Below, in pieces: positions 1 through 5,406 of a DNA stretch of 6,248 bases. Source of the stretch: Micromonosporaceae bacterium. Its GTDB lineage: Bacteria; Actinomycetota; Actinomycetes; Mycobacteriales; Micromonosporaceae. Within the stretch, counting starts at the first letter, position 1. Each line of letters starts with the position of its first letter. The stretch is taken from NCBI GenBank assembly GCA_003543035.1, contig DPJL01000232.1, forward strand, positions 1 to 6,248, written 5' to 3'. Both the position numbers and the translations under genes were made by a program. The notes below the pieces were generated by a model. The model ran no database searches. It saw only the letters and a program-made list of their open reading frames with translations, and had not been told where the DNA came from.

Positions 1-173
1 TCAACCAGTACCTCGCCGCCGGCCTGATCCACGAGCTGCGGCTGCACATTGTGCCGCTCACGCTCGGCGCCGGCACGCGGCTGTTCGAGGGCGTCCCGCC
101 GCTGAAACTCGAGCAGGTGAAGTCGCGGGCAGCGAGACAGGTCACGCACGTGACCTACCGCGTGCATTCCTGA
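1..173 (+). CDS. RibD C-terminal / dihydrofolate reductase family protein, 3' end only
   Basis: The reading frame enters at the window edge (first full codon at base 3) and ends at TGA 171-173, giving the last 56 residues. The tail reads NQYLAAGLIHELRLHIVPLT, then LGAGTRLFEG, then a short beta-strand end, VTHVTYRVHS. The pattern 'G-L-I-(D/H)-E-L-x-(L/I)-x-I-V-P-(V/L)-x-L-G-x-G-x-R-L-F' is the characteristic C-terminus of the RibD-C/DHFR-like fold, whose members are NADPH-dependent reductases of riboflavin precursors or of unknown pterin-like or other substrates. The substrate cannot be assigned because the nucleotide-binding N-terminus is outside the window. No neighbour on the same strand supports an operon. 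A terminator-like hairpin follows 18 bases after the stop. Family assignment is confident; the specific function is unknown. Confidence 0.85.
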   Translation, partial: NQYLAAGLIHELRLHIVPLTLGAGTRLFEGVPPLKLEQVKSRAARQVTHVTYRVHS

Positions 174-191
174 GCTGGAGGGTGGCGTTGC

Positions 192-226
192 ACGACTGCC
201 GCCGGTTGCAACACTGCGGTAGTCGT
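192..226 (+). terminator. Hairpin, likely transcription terminator of the RibD-C-like gene
   Basis: An 11-base arm, ACGACTGCCGC (192-202), pairs with GCGGTAGTCGT (216-226) through one G-U wobble, around a 13-base loop. It starts 18 bases after the preceding stop codon. There is no U-run after it, as is common for actinobacterial intrinsic terminators. The overlapping pair GTTGCA (187-192) / TGCAAC (207-212) could form a competing fold. Confidence 0.5.
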
Positions 227-481
227 CCCTAATGCCGCGTTACCAAGCTCTAGCCGAGATCATGTGTCGTGGATGTGTCGCGACTATCCACAAAGGATAG
301 AAGCCAACGATAGACGTCCAGACAGCGGCCGCTGCCAAGAAATCCGGAGCGGACCAGCCACAACTCAAAGCGAGCAAAGCTCAGCCACAACCCAGAAGAC
401 GACCTTTATCCCGGCTCAGAGCGCTAACGGTACGACCGTACGTGTCGAAAGATGTGTCGAGCCCGGATCAGAGTCCCGGCG
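227..481. other. Non-coding or decayed stretch with no supported gene
   Basis: I find no convincing gene on either strand. Open frames here have no ribosome site and no recognisable domain. Minus-strand translation shows that the LanC-like homology from the right fades at about 482, and stops appear in that frame from about 415. Small structures only: a perfect 6-bp stem, CTATCC (284-289) / GGATAG (295-300); a direct repeat CAGCCACAAC at 355-364 and 382-391; repeated GTGTCG motifs around 264-280 and 440-458; and ACGGT-ACG-ACCGT near 427-439. The stretch probably holds the deletion scar that removed the C-terminal half of the LanC-like gene. Confidence 0.5.
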
Positions 482-1164
482 ATTCAGCGCCGCCCCGGTT
501 ACAGCCAACGCGGCAGCTATCCCGGCGGTGCCGTGTGAATAGTTCGGCATCCTGGACGGCCGGCCGGGCACAATCCCCCAGTCCAGACCGACCTCGGTTC
601 AATCCGCAGCTTGCAGCAGAGCCTCGCCACCGTTGGTGGCAATCGCCTCGGCATGCTCACCGCCCGACCAGATCGCTGCCAGCACAACGCCGGCGGTACC
701 CAGAACAAGGTCTGTCAATGGCGCATTGGATCCTGGATCGATCTCGATCGTGGTGTTCCAGCCTGCCGGGGCATCAGATCGGTGAGCCGTTGCAGCGCAA
801 CGGAATCCGGGCCCGGAGCGAGCAGCTTCAGCGCGGTCAGATCGCTGGCCAGCCCGTCATACAGCGAGGGTTCCGTTCGGACATTCGCCTTGGCACCGAG
901 CCGGGCTGCCACCCGCGTCGAGAGATCCAGCTCGGTGTCCGTCAGCGAACGGTGAAGAGCGATCTCGGCCAGTATCGGTGCCAGGCCCGCGATCCCTGAG
1001 TACAGCGAATCTCGATCATCCGCCGGCGGTGTATGCCGCCAATCATCTGAAACGGCCGCCGGCAGCCACGGGCCATCGTCCTCGCAGACATGGTCAAAAA
1101 CCCATGACCAGGCAGCTTCGCCCAGTTCCCGATACGTGTGACTGAGTTCCGGCACGACGGCCAT
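482..1164 (-). pseudogene. LanC-like (lanthionine synthetase C family) protein, frameshifted and truncated
   Basis: Read on the minus strand from ATG at 1164 (MAVVPELSHTYRELGEAAW). LanC family proteins form an alpha/alpha barrel with a zinc ion held by two Cys and one His, and catalyse Cys addition to dehydroamino acids or act as stand-alone proteins of uncertain role. Visible family signatures are DSLYSGIAGLAPILAEIA, then TEPSLYDGLASDLTALKLL. After a one-base shift at about 770-771 come GWNTTIEIDPGSNAPLTD, LVLGTAGVVLAAIW, EVGLDWGIVPGRPS and NYSHGTAGIAAALAV. The second half needs the other frame, and a TGA (599-601 on the plus strand) interrupts it where AAD-(R)-TEVGLDW is expected, which suggests a CGA-to-TGA change. 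Homology stops after the SHG motif, so the zinc-binding Cys and Cys-His segments are absent. The product would be inactive. No dehydratase gene is in the window. Open ATG positions lie further upstream, but 1164 fits the family N-terminus. Confidence 0.8.
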
Positions 1165-1255
1165 CCTGGCACAACCTCGTGATTTCCATGGTCCCTTTCC
1201 CCGGCGGGGTGCCCAGCGGTCCATATTGGATAAGCGCTGGATGAAGCCTTGGGCC

Positions 1256-1284
1256 TTCGATGGTCACACTGCGCGGCTTAGACT
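1256..1284 (+). promoter_or_regulatory. Possible promoter for the short peptide ORF
   Basis: TAGACT (1279-1284) fits the actinobacterial -10 pattern TANNNT. A hexamer TTCGAT lies at 1256-1261 with a 17-base spacer, but it matches the TTGACA -35 poorly. Predicted transcription start would be near 1291, giving a leader of roughly 38 bases before ATG 1329. This is a weak call resting mainly on spacing. Confidence 0.3.
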
Positions 1285-1328
1285 CCGACTTGCCCATCTC
1301 GGAACCGATTACGGGGAGGAGGGATGAG

Positions 1329-1385
1329 ATGAAGGCGAAGAAGGTCAATTGCAGCAAGATCAACTTTCGCAAGATCAACTGCTAG
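1329..1385 (+). CDS. Short cationic Cys/Lys/Asn peptide, candidate RiPP-like precursor
   Basis: ATG 1329 to TAG 1383-1385 encodes 18 residues: MKAKKVNCSKINFRKINC. AGGAGG at 1317-1322 sits six bases before the ATG, the best ribosome site in the window, and a strong hairpin follows 24 bases after the stop. The peptide has five Lys, one Arg, no acidic residue, Cys at 8 and 18 and one Ser at 9. Residues 5-18 are three near-repeats: KVNC, SKINF, RKINC. The same frame is open upstream to an ATG at 1260, which would add 23 residues resembling an acidic leader (starting MVTLRGLDSDLPISEPITG), but that ATG lacks a clear ribosome site and would overlap the proposed -10. It is divergent from a LanC-like gene and upstream of acyl-CoA dehydrogenase and acyl-activating remnants. 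I do not recognise the family. Coding status rests on ribosome site, internal repeat and context. It could be a modified-peptide precursor, a small regulatory peptide, or chance. Confidence 0.45.
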   Translation: MKAKKVNCSKINFRKINC

Positions 1386-1409
1386 TCGGCACATCGGCTC
1401 ATCGCTCCA

Positions 1410-1439
1410 CGGAGTGGGCTGGTCAGCCGGTCCACTCCG
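1410..1439 (+). terminator. Strong GC-rich hairpin after the short peptide ORF
   Basis: CGGAGTGG (1410-1417) pairs perfectly with CCACTCCG (1432-1439). The 14-base interior, GCTGGTCAGCCGGT, can add an inner GGCT/AGCC pairing. CTTAACT follows, which is only weakly T-rich. The position 24 bases after the peptide stop suggests a terminator for that short transcript. An operator or an attenuator for the downstream gene is possible. Confidence 0.5.
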
Positions 1440-1456
1440 CTTAACTCTCCGACGCG

Positions 1457-1479
1457 GTTGACTGTTGACAATGGACAGT
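1457..1479 (+). promoter_or_regulatory. Candidate operator / -35 region before the acyl-CoA dehydrogenase remnant
   Basis: TTGACT (1457-1462) and TTGACA (1465-1470) overlap an imperfect 19-base inverted repeat, ACTGT (1461-1465) ... ACAGT (1475-1479). This resembles a TetR-type operator over a promoter, a common arrangement for fatty-acid degradation genes. No convincing -10 is found at the right distance, so promoter status is uncertain. Confidence 0.25.
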
Positions 1480-1509
1480 GCAGCGCGACCTTCCACACGG
1501 GGGAAGTGC

Positions 1510-1614
1510 ATGGAAGACATCGATGAGCTGGTCTGCACTCTGCGCGAACGCGCCGCGGAAGTGGACAAGACCGGCCGTTTCCCAGAGGACAACCTCAAGA
1601 TCCTGCGTGACTGC
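1510..1614 (+). pseudogene. Acyl-CoA dehydrogenase, N-terminal fragment only
   Basis: From ATG 1510, with GGGGGA six to ten bases upstream, the frame reads MEDIDELVCTLRERAAEVDK then TGRFPEDNLKILRDC. This is the amphipathic N-terminal helix pair of mycobacterial-type acyl-CoA dehydrogenases, where 'R-A-A-E-x-D-x-(T/S)-G-x-F-P-x-(D/E)-N-(L/M)-x-x-L-R-(D/E)' precedes 'A-G-L-L-G'. Full members are roughly 380-400 residues and use FAD to desaturate acyl-CoA thioesters. Here only about 35 residues remain. Immediately after them, homology switches family and frame to an adenylating enzyme, so a deletion or recombination has removed the FAD-binding and catalytic parts. The frame stays open to 2268 but encodes nothing recognisable. 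The ribosome site and start look intact, so a short non-functional peptide might still be translated. Confidence 0.65.
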
Positions 1615-2052
1615 CCTGTTGGCGAGCATCCGGCAGAACGAGGCAACGGTCCTACCTCTGGTGCCCGGCTTGGCAACCGTGCTGGCGCAGTTGGCTGCCC
1701 GGCGCCCGACGACTACTCGGGTCCGCATGGTGACCAACACGGGTGCCGCCCTCACCGCGCCAGTGGCGGCTCGGCTCCGCCAATCGTTTCCGGACGCCGC
1801 AATCCGTTTTATGTATGGAATGACCGAGTGCAAGCGGATCACCATTTCCGATCCCGACGACGACACGGCATACCCGGGATCGGTGGGTTTCCCTTTGCCT
1901 GGTACCGAAGTCGAGGTCATTGGCGACAACGGCGAGAGCGTTCCGGCGGGAACCGTCGGCCAGATCGTCGCCAGTGGCCCGCATGTCATGAGCGGCTATT
2001 GGAACGACCCGAAAGCTACAGCAGAGCGCTTCCGCCTAGCGCCAGATGCGCG
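1613..2052 (+). pseudogene. AMP-forming adenylating enzyme (ANL superfamily), internal fragment
   Basis: In the second plus frame from about 1613 the translation is typical of the middle of acyl-CoA synthetases and other class I adenylate-forming enzymes: EATVLPLVPGLATVLAQLA, VRMVTNTGAALTAPVAARLR, FPDAAIRFMYGMTECKRITI (the A5 'YGxTE' motif), PGSVGFPLPGTEVEVIGDNG, then GQIVASGPHVMSGYWNDPKA. These enzymes activate a carboxylic acid with ATP to an acyl-adenylate and pass it to CoA or a carrier protein. Missing are the N-terminal half including the phosphate-binding loop (A3), the TGD aspartate (A7), the hinge (A8) and the catalytic lysine (A10). About 145 of roughly 500 residues remain. Homology ends at about 2052, close to the stop of the convergent lipoprotein gene. 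The upstream junction to the acyl-CoA dehydrogenase piece is out of frame. Substrate cannot be inferred. Confidence 0.75.
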
Positions 2053-2073
2053 ACCGGCCGTAAAACGCTTCCC

Positions 2074-2550
2074 TCAGGCGCAGGCGGCCATGACAGCTTT
2101 CTCCGCGCTTCGCAGCGCGGGCAAGTCGATCGCGGCCGCGAGTTCCGTCTTGTCACCGTCGGCCCCTTCGACGACCACGATCGCCTGCTCCACCGACATT
2201 TGGTAGGCCGCGATCTTTGCCTTGAGCTGCGGAGCGCCGGCGTGTTCGGCTGCGGCGGCCACGTCTAAATGCATGGCGGTGAATACCGCCTTCAAGTCGT
2301 CGGTGGCCTTGGCGATGTCGTTGGCTGAGGGTTTGTCTTGGGCAAGGGCCGCCGACACTGGCGTAAGCGCATCGAGAGCCGTCTTGCGAGCCTCCATCAC
2401 GGCGTCACACACTTCCTTCAGATCGCCCGCTCCAGCGGACGCGGTCGGGCCAGCAGACGCATCCGGTGCCGCTTCGCCGCATGCGGATGCTCCCGCAAAC
2501 GTTAGACCTACGAGAGCGGTAGCGAGCAAACGTCCCATCTCGAGTCGCAC
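2074..2550 (-). CDS. Small putative lipoprotein, function unknown
   Basis: GTG start at 2550 is chosen because AAGGAG lies about five bases ahead. The product is 158 residues. The N-terminus MRLEMGRLLATALVGLTFAG leads into the lipobox ASA-Cys, with Cys24 as the predicted lipidated residue, so the protein should be anchored on the outer face of the cytoplasmic membrane. An Ala/Gly/Pro/Ser-rich linker (about 25-41) is followed by a helical domain (42-158) rich in Ala, Lys and Asp, with two further cysteines near its ends (48 and 157) that could form a disulfide closing a helical bundle. I do not recognise a named family. It lies 67 bases downstream of the nickel/cobalt transporter on the same strand and is probably co-transcribed, so a supporting role in envelope metal handling is possible but unproven. 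It has no metal-binding His cluster. An internal ATG at 2538 is a weaker start. Confidence 0.8.
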   Translation of the reverse strand: MRLEMGRLLATALVGLTFAGASACGEAAPDASAGPTASAGAGDLKEVCDAVMEARKTALDALTPVSAALAQDKPSANDIAKATDDLKAVFTAMHLDVAAAAEHAGAPQLKAKIAAYQMSVEQAIVVVEGADGDKTELAAAIDLPALRSAEKAVMAACA

Positions 2551-2587
2551 TGGAACTCCTTCCTGTCCGCTCGGCCATCCCGGGCGA

Positions 2588-2602
2588 GACTTGGTACAAG
2601 TC
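2588..2602. promoter_or_regulatory. 15-bp perfect palindrome upstream of the lipoprotein gene
   Basis: GACTTG-GTA-CAAGTC lies 38-52 bases ahead of the lipoprotein GTG, in the 67-base spacer after the transporter stop codon. It could be an operator for a dimeric repressor acting on an internal promoter, or a short mRNA hairpin. There is no U-run to support a terminator, and no clear -10 element was found next to it. Confidence 0.35.
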
Positions 2603-2617
2603 GCAACGGGTTGGGGT

Positions 2618-3814
2618 TTAGAAGGCGAGTGCGGCTCGGGCGGCCAGGCCGAATCCCAGCACGATGATGACCGATCCGGTGGCTTCGGCCGGCACGACTA
2701 GACGGCCAAGCCATGCCCAGCGGTCGCGTATCCGCAGCAGCAACAGGCCCGCGGCGGTCAGCACGGCCGCCATCCCCAAGCCATAGGCGATGATCAGGAC
2801 GATGCCGAGCCAGAGGCGGCCCAGCGCGGCCGCACCGAGCAGGACGACCAAAGCGGTGGGGCTGGGTACGAGGCCGCCGGCGATGCCAAGGGCCGCAAGG
2901 CTTTTGCGGCGGTCGTGATGGTGATGGTGGTGTGGCCGGTCGTGGTGATGGGCATGCCGGCGGCGCAGACCGCTGATGAGGATGCCGATTCCTACGAGTG
3001 TGATCAGGATGCCGCTGGCCACACCGAGCCATTTGAGCACGGATTCTGCGGCCAGGCCCGCGAACGCGGTGGTGGCGATGCCGAGGATCAGCACGCCGGC
3101 GGTGTGGGTGAGGGTGACGGTGCCGCCCACGATGACCGCGTCGCGCCGCCGTCCTTGCCGGCCGGCCATATATAGGGCCATCACGGTCTTGCCGTGCCCG
3201 GGAAGTGCCGCGTGCGCGGCGCCCAGAAGCGCCGCCATGAGTGCAGCAAGCAGCAGGACAAGCGGGGTCGGGTCTCCGATTGCGCCGGCGAGCCAGTCCT
3301 CGCCGCGCTGCAGCCAGCTGCGTTCCGGCGTGGTGCTGGCGGCGGGACTGGTCGTGTCGGCACCGGGCTGCACGGTAAGCTCCGCCGACCGCTCGTAAGG
3401 CGGCAGATCTGCCGGCAGCGAAACGCCCGCGCCGACCACCACGATTTGGTTGGCGCCGACACGATCAGCCAGGTACCGGTTCACCACCGAGACGGTTGCC
3501 GGCGTGCCCAGCCCGGCCGCGGCCGACAGCTTGCAAGTGAGCCGGCTGGTTTCCGAACCCGCGGCTCCTTGCCGTTCCAGCTGTAGTGATTGGACGGTCC
3601 ATTGCAGAGGCTCGGCTCCGATGCGGATGTCGAGCTGGGAGGCGAATGTGGCGCAGTCGGGCGTGAGTTGCTTTGCCGCCACTGAGCCGACGTCGACCAC
3701 GGCGGCCACGTCGATGCGATCCTTGTGCAGCGTCAGCTCGACAAGCTGGTCGACCGAGAATGGGGTCAGCGGATGGGCGGCGATCGCCGCGCTGACCAGC
3801 ATCGTGGTGATCAC
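2618..3814 (-). CDS. NicO/RcnA-type nickel/cobalt transporter
   Basis: Predicted membrane transporter moving Ni2+ or Co2+; RcnA members export, and direction here is not provable. Start GTG 3814 is chosen because GGAG lies eight bases ahead; GTG 3823 is an alternative, and the open frame to 3937 runs through a palindrome and is not protein-like. Numbering from 3814 (398 aa): a short hydrophobic export segment ending in AAHPLTPF (1-19); an extracytoplasmic domain to about 178 with Cys54 and Cys94, a possible disulfide; then six membrane segments. Family motifs are HAALPGHGKT (201-210), TLTHTAGVL (235-243), GLVPSPTALVVLL (314-326) and AYGLGMAAVLTAAG (343-356). A cytoplasmic-type loop at 287-303 carries a His cluster, HAHHHDRP followed by six His, a metal-binding feature of the family. 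It is followed by a lipoprotein gene, probably in one transcript, and preceded by a promoter with a 29-bp palindrome. Confidence 0.88.
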   Translation of the reverse strand: MITTMLVSAAIAAHPLTPFSVDQLVELTLHKDRIDVAAVVDVGSVAAKQLTPDCATFASQLDIRIGAEPLQWTVQSLQLERQGAAGSETSRLTCKLSAAAGLGTPATVSVVNRYLADRVGANQIVVVGAGVSLPADLPPYERSAELTVQPGADTTSPAASTTPERSWLQRGEDWLAGAIGDPTPLVLLLAALMAALLGAAHAALPGHGKTVMALYMAGRQGRRRDAVIVGGTVTLTHTAGVLILGIATTAFAGLAAESVLKWLGVASGILITLVGIGILISGLRRRHAHHHDRPHHHHHHDRRKSLAALGIAGGLVPSPTALVVLLGAAALGRLWLGIVLIIAYGLGMAAVLTAAGLLLLRIRDRWAWLGRLVVPAEATGSVIIVLGFGLAARAALAF

Positions 3815-3907
3815 GAGACACACTCCGTGGCGGTTGTTGGCACACGCGGATGTTTGGAGGGCGCGTCCACCTTCGCGAATTCCGGTGAATGTTACGGCGA
3901 TGCTTGG

Positions 3908-3936
3908 TGGAGGTACGGCGGTCCGCCGTACCTCCA
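3908..3936. promoter_or_regulatory. Perfect 29-bp palindrome, probable operator of the nickel/cobalt transporter
   Basis: TGGAGGTACGGCGG (3908-3921), a single central T (3922), then CCGCCGTACCTCCA (3923-3936). It starts about ten bases downstream of the predicted transcription start and 94 bases ahead of the transporter GTG, a position where a bound repressor would block initiation or early elongation. As RNA it would form a 13-bp stem with a three-base loop. There is no following U-run, so it is not a classical terminator for the upstream phosphoesterase. It does not match the CsoR or Zur boxes as I know them. Confidence 0.6.
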
Positions 3937-3953
3937 CAAACTGGCAGTGAGCG

Positions 3954-3982
3954 CTTATAGTGCACTACCTCGTCACAGCCAA
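3954..3982 (-). promoter_or_regulatory. Sigma-70-type promoter for the transporter/lipoprotein unit
   Basis: On the minus strand TTGGCT (3977-3982) is separated by 17 bases from TATAAG (3954-3959), matching four of six and five of six consensus positions. Transcription would begin near 3946, just before the 29-bp palindrome, leaving a leader of about 130 bases. Confidence 0.55.
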
Positions 3983-4044
3983 ACGGCTCACCCGTCGCCT
4001 GCTTCCAAGATCGGACCATTGCGTGTTGCAGGATCCCTGCCGGA

Positions 4045-5394
4045 TCAACTTGCGCGGGTAATCCGCACCGCGTCGGCGATGACATAGCCAGTGCCGGCGG
4101 TCCAGCGACTGACGCCCACCTTGTTGGCGTCGCCGCCAGCCAAGCTGAAGGTGCCGAGTGATACCCATCGCCCACCATTGGTGCGCTGGTTTACGTACAC
4201 GACCTGGTTGCCGCTGGGCGTCACAATGATGTACGGGGCCGCGTCGTTGTAGCCCGAGCTGGCCGAATACCAGACCGAGACTTGATAGTTTCCCGTTGCC
4301 GGGATATTCACCTTGTACCAGGCCGGGTCGCTCTGGGAAACAGGCGTGGCGAAGCGGTAATCAGTGCCGTACCGCTGGCTCGAATAGGTGGATGTCCCCC
4401 AGTTTGCGCTCGCGGTGAACCGGCCCGCAGTCGTGTTGTCAACGATGGTGCTCCACCCCGGCGGGACTGGGTTGATGTTGTTGAGGACGAACTGGTTCTT
4501 CGCGTCGGTCTTGTAGCTGTTGAGGAAGGGCGAGTAGGTCTTGACGTCCAAGCTGTTGGTGGTCGGGTTGTAGGTCATGACTCGCATGAAGCTGTTGGGG
4601 TCGCGTTGGGAACTGTTTTGGTAGTCGGCCTGGATCTGGTGAACAGTGTTGCCGTTCACCCCCTGTTGGGTGATCACACCGGCATTGACATAGTGGCCGG
4701 AGAACGTGAACCGGAAGTTGGCGTGCTTGCTGACCAGATTGGTCCACAGCTTGTTCCCGTTGCTGTCCTTTGTGGTGCCGTTCTGGTAGGCGTGGGTGAC
4801 CAAGATGGCACTGTGGTTGGGGTGCGCGGACACCACCTGATTCGCCCAGGCGATCTCTGGATCGCTGGGCGCATATTTCAACGCCACCACCAACCAGTCC
4901 ACTCCGCCCGCGGTGAAGGTGTGGTAGGCGTTGTCGTTCTGGGCGGAGGGGTATGTCCCACCAAACGAGGGCAGCCCGGTGAAAGTACCTCGCGGATAAT
5001 TGTTGTTGTATCTTGTCGCCGCGCGGGTGGTAGTCGAGTCCAGGTCGTGGTTGCCCGGGCCGATGATGTAGGGCACGTCATCGGTGGGCAGGCCCATCGC
5101 GCTCTTGCTGTTGTTCCACTGGACCTGCTGGTCGGAGTTATCAACCACATCACCGACGTGCAGTACGTACCTGATGTTACTGGCGGACTGCTGGTTATCC
5201 ACCCACTGCATCTGCGCTCTGAACACCTCGGGCCAGTACTCTGAGGCATACTGTGTGTCCGGCAGCATCACGATGGTGAAGTTCTCCGCGGCTTGCGCCT
5301 GTGCCTGCGCCTGCGGTATCTGGCCATATGAGGCCGTTGCCACAAGAATGGCCAAAGCGGCACCGAGAGCGCGCGTGATCTTGGTGATCCTCAT
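4045..5394 (-). CDS. Exported metallophosphoesterase with C-terminal golvesin/Xly-type domain
   Basis: Calcineurin-like phosphoesterase predicted to hydrolyse phosphate esters outside the membrane; substrate unknown. Start ATG 5394 is chosen because GGAGG stands five bases ahead; ATG 5406 adds only four residues and itself contains that site. 449 aa from 5394. A basic then hydrophobic signal peptide (MRITKITRALGAALAILVATA) is followed by a Gln-Ala repeat (QAQAQAQAA, about 28-36). Metallophosphoesterase domain, about 38-290: LPDTQ (44-48), GDVVDN (81-86), GPGNHD (112-117), VTHAYQNG (199-206), SGHYVNAG (232-239). The last motif reads GHYV where many relatives have GHxH. Then, about 313-447, a golvesin/xanthan-lyase-type domain: GWSTIVDNTTAGRF, DYRFA, WYKVNIPATGNYQVSVWY, WVSLGTFSLAGG, GYVIADAVRI, a fold often attached to enzymes acting on polysaccharide or peptidoglycan. 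Divergent from a degraded cell-wall amidase; the shared 250-base gap probably holds its promoter, though I could not identify it. Confidence 0.9.
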   Translation of the reverse strand: MRITKITRALGAALAILVATASYGQIPQAQAQAQAAENFTIVMLPDTQYASEYWPEVFRAQMQWVDNQQSASNIRYVLHVGDVVDNSDQQVQWNNSKSAMGLPTDDVPYIIGPGNHDLDSTTTRAATRYNNNYPRGTFTGLPSFGGTYPSAQNDNAYHTFTAGGVDWLVVALKYAPSDPEIAWANQVVSAHPNHSAILVTHAYQNGTTKDSNGNKLWTNLVSKHANFRFTFSGHYVNAGVITQQGVNGNTVHQIQADYQNSSQRDPNSFMRVMTYNPTTNSLDVKTYSPFLNSYKTDAKNQFVLNNINPVPPGWSTIVDNTTAGRFTASANWGTSTYSSQRYGTDYRFATPVSQSDPAWYKVNIPATGNYQVSVWYSASSGYNDAAPYIIVTPSGNQVVYVNQRTNGGRWVSLGTFSLAGGDANKVGVSRWTAGTGYVIADAVRITRAS

Positions 5395-5406
5395 CCTTCC
5401 CTCCAT

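Noticed and set aside
264..542. Plus-strand open frame of 92 codons in the left gap
   Set aside because: Composition is not protein-like, there is no ribosome site, and its right end overlaps LanC-like homology on the other strand.
442..999. Plus-strand open frame of 185 codons
   Set aside because: It is antisense to the LanC-like remnant, has an Arg/Pro/Ser-rich translation without a domain, and no ribosome site.
2222..2701. Plus-strand open frame of 159 codons opposite the lipoprotein gene
   Set aside because: Shadow of the lipoprotein reading frame; no domain and no ribosome site.
3815..3937. Longer N-terminus of the transporter starting at GTG 3937
   Set aside because: The extra codons run through the 29-bp palindrome and are not protein-like. 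The predicted transcription start is only about nine bases upstream and no ribosome site is possible.
4028..4040. Short hairpin GCAGG-ATC-CCTGC after the phosphoesterase stop
   Set aside because: Only five base pairs and no U-run; too weak to call a terminator.
4282..5244. Long plus-strand open frame (320 codons) antisense to the phosphoesterase
   Set aside because: It mirrors the high-GC codon pattern of the real minus-strand gene, is rich in Val/Gly/Arg with no recognisable domain, and has no ribosome site.
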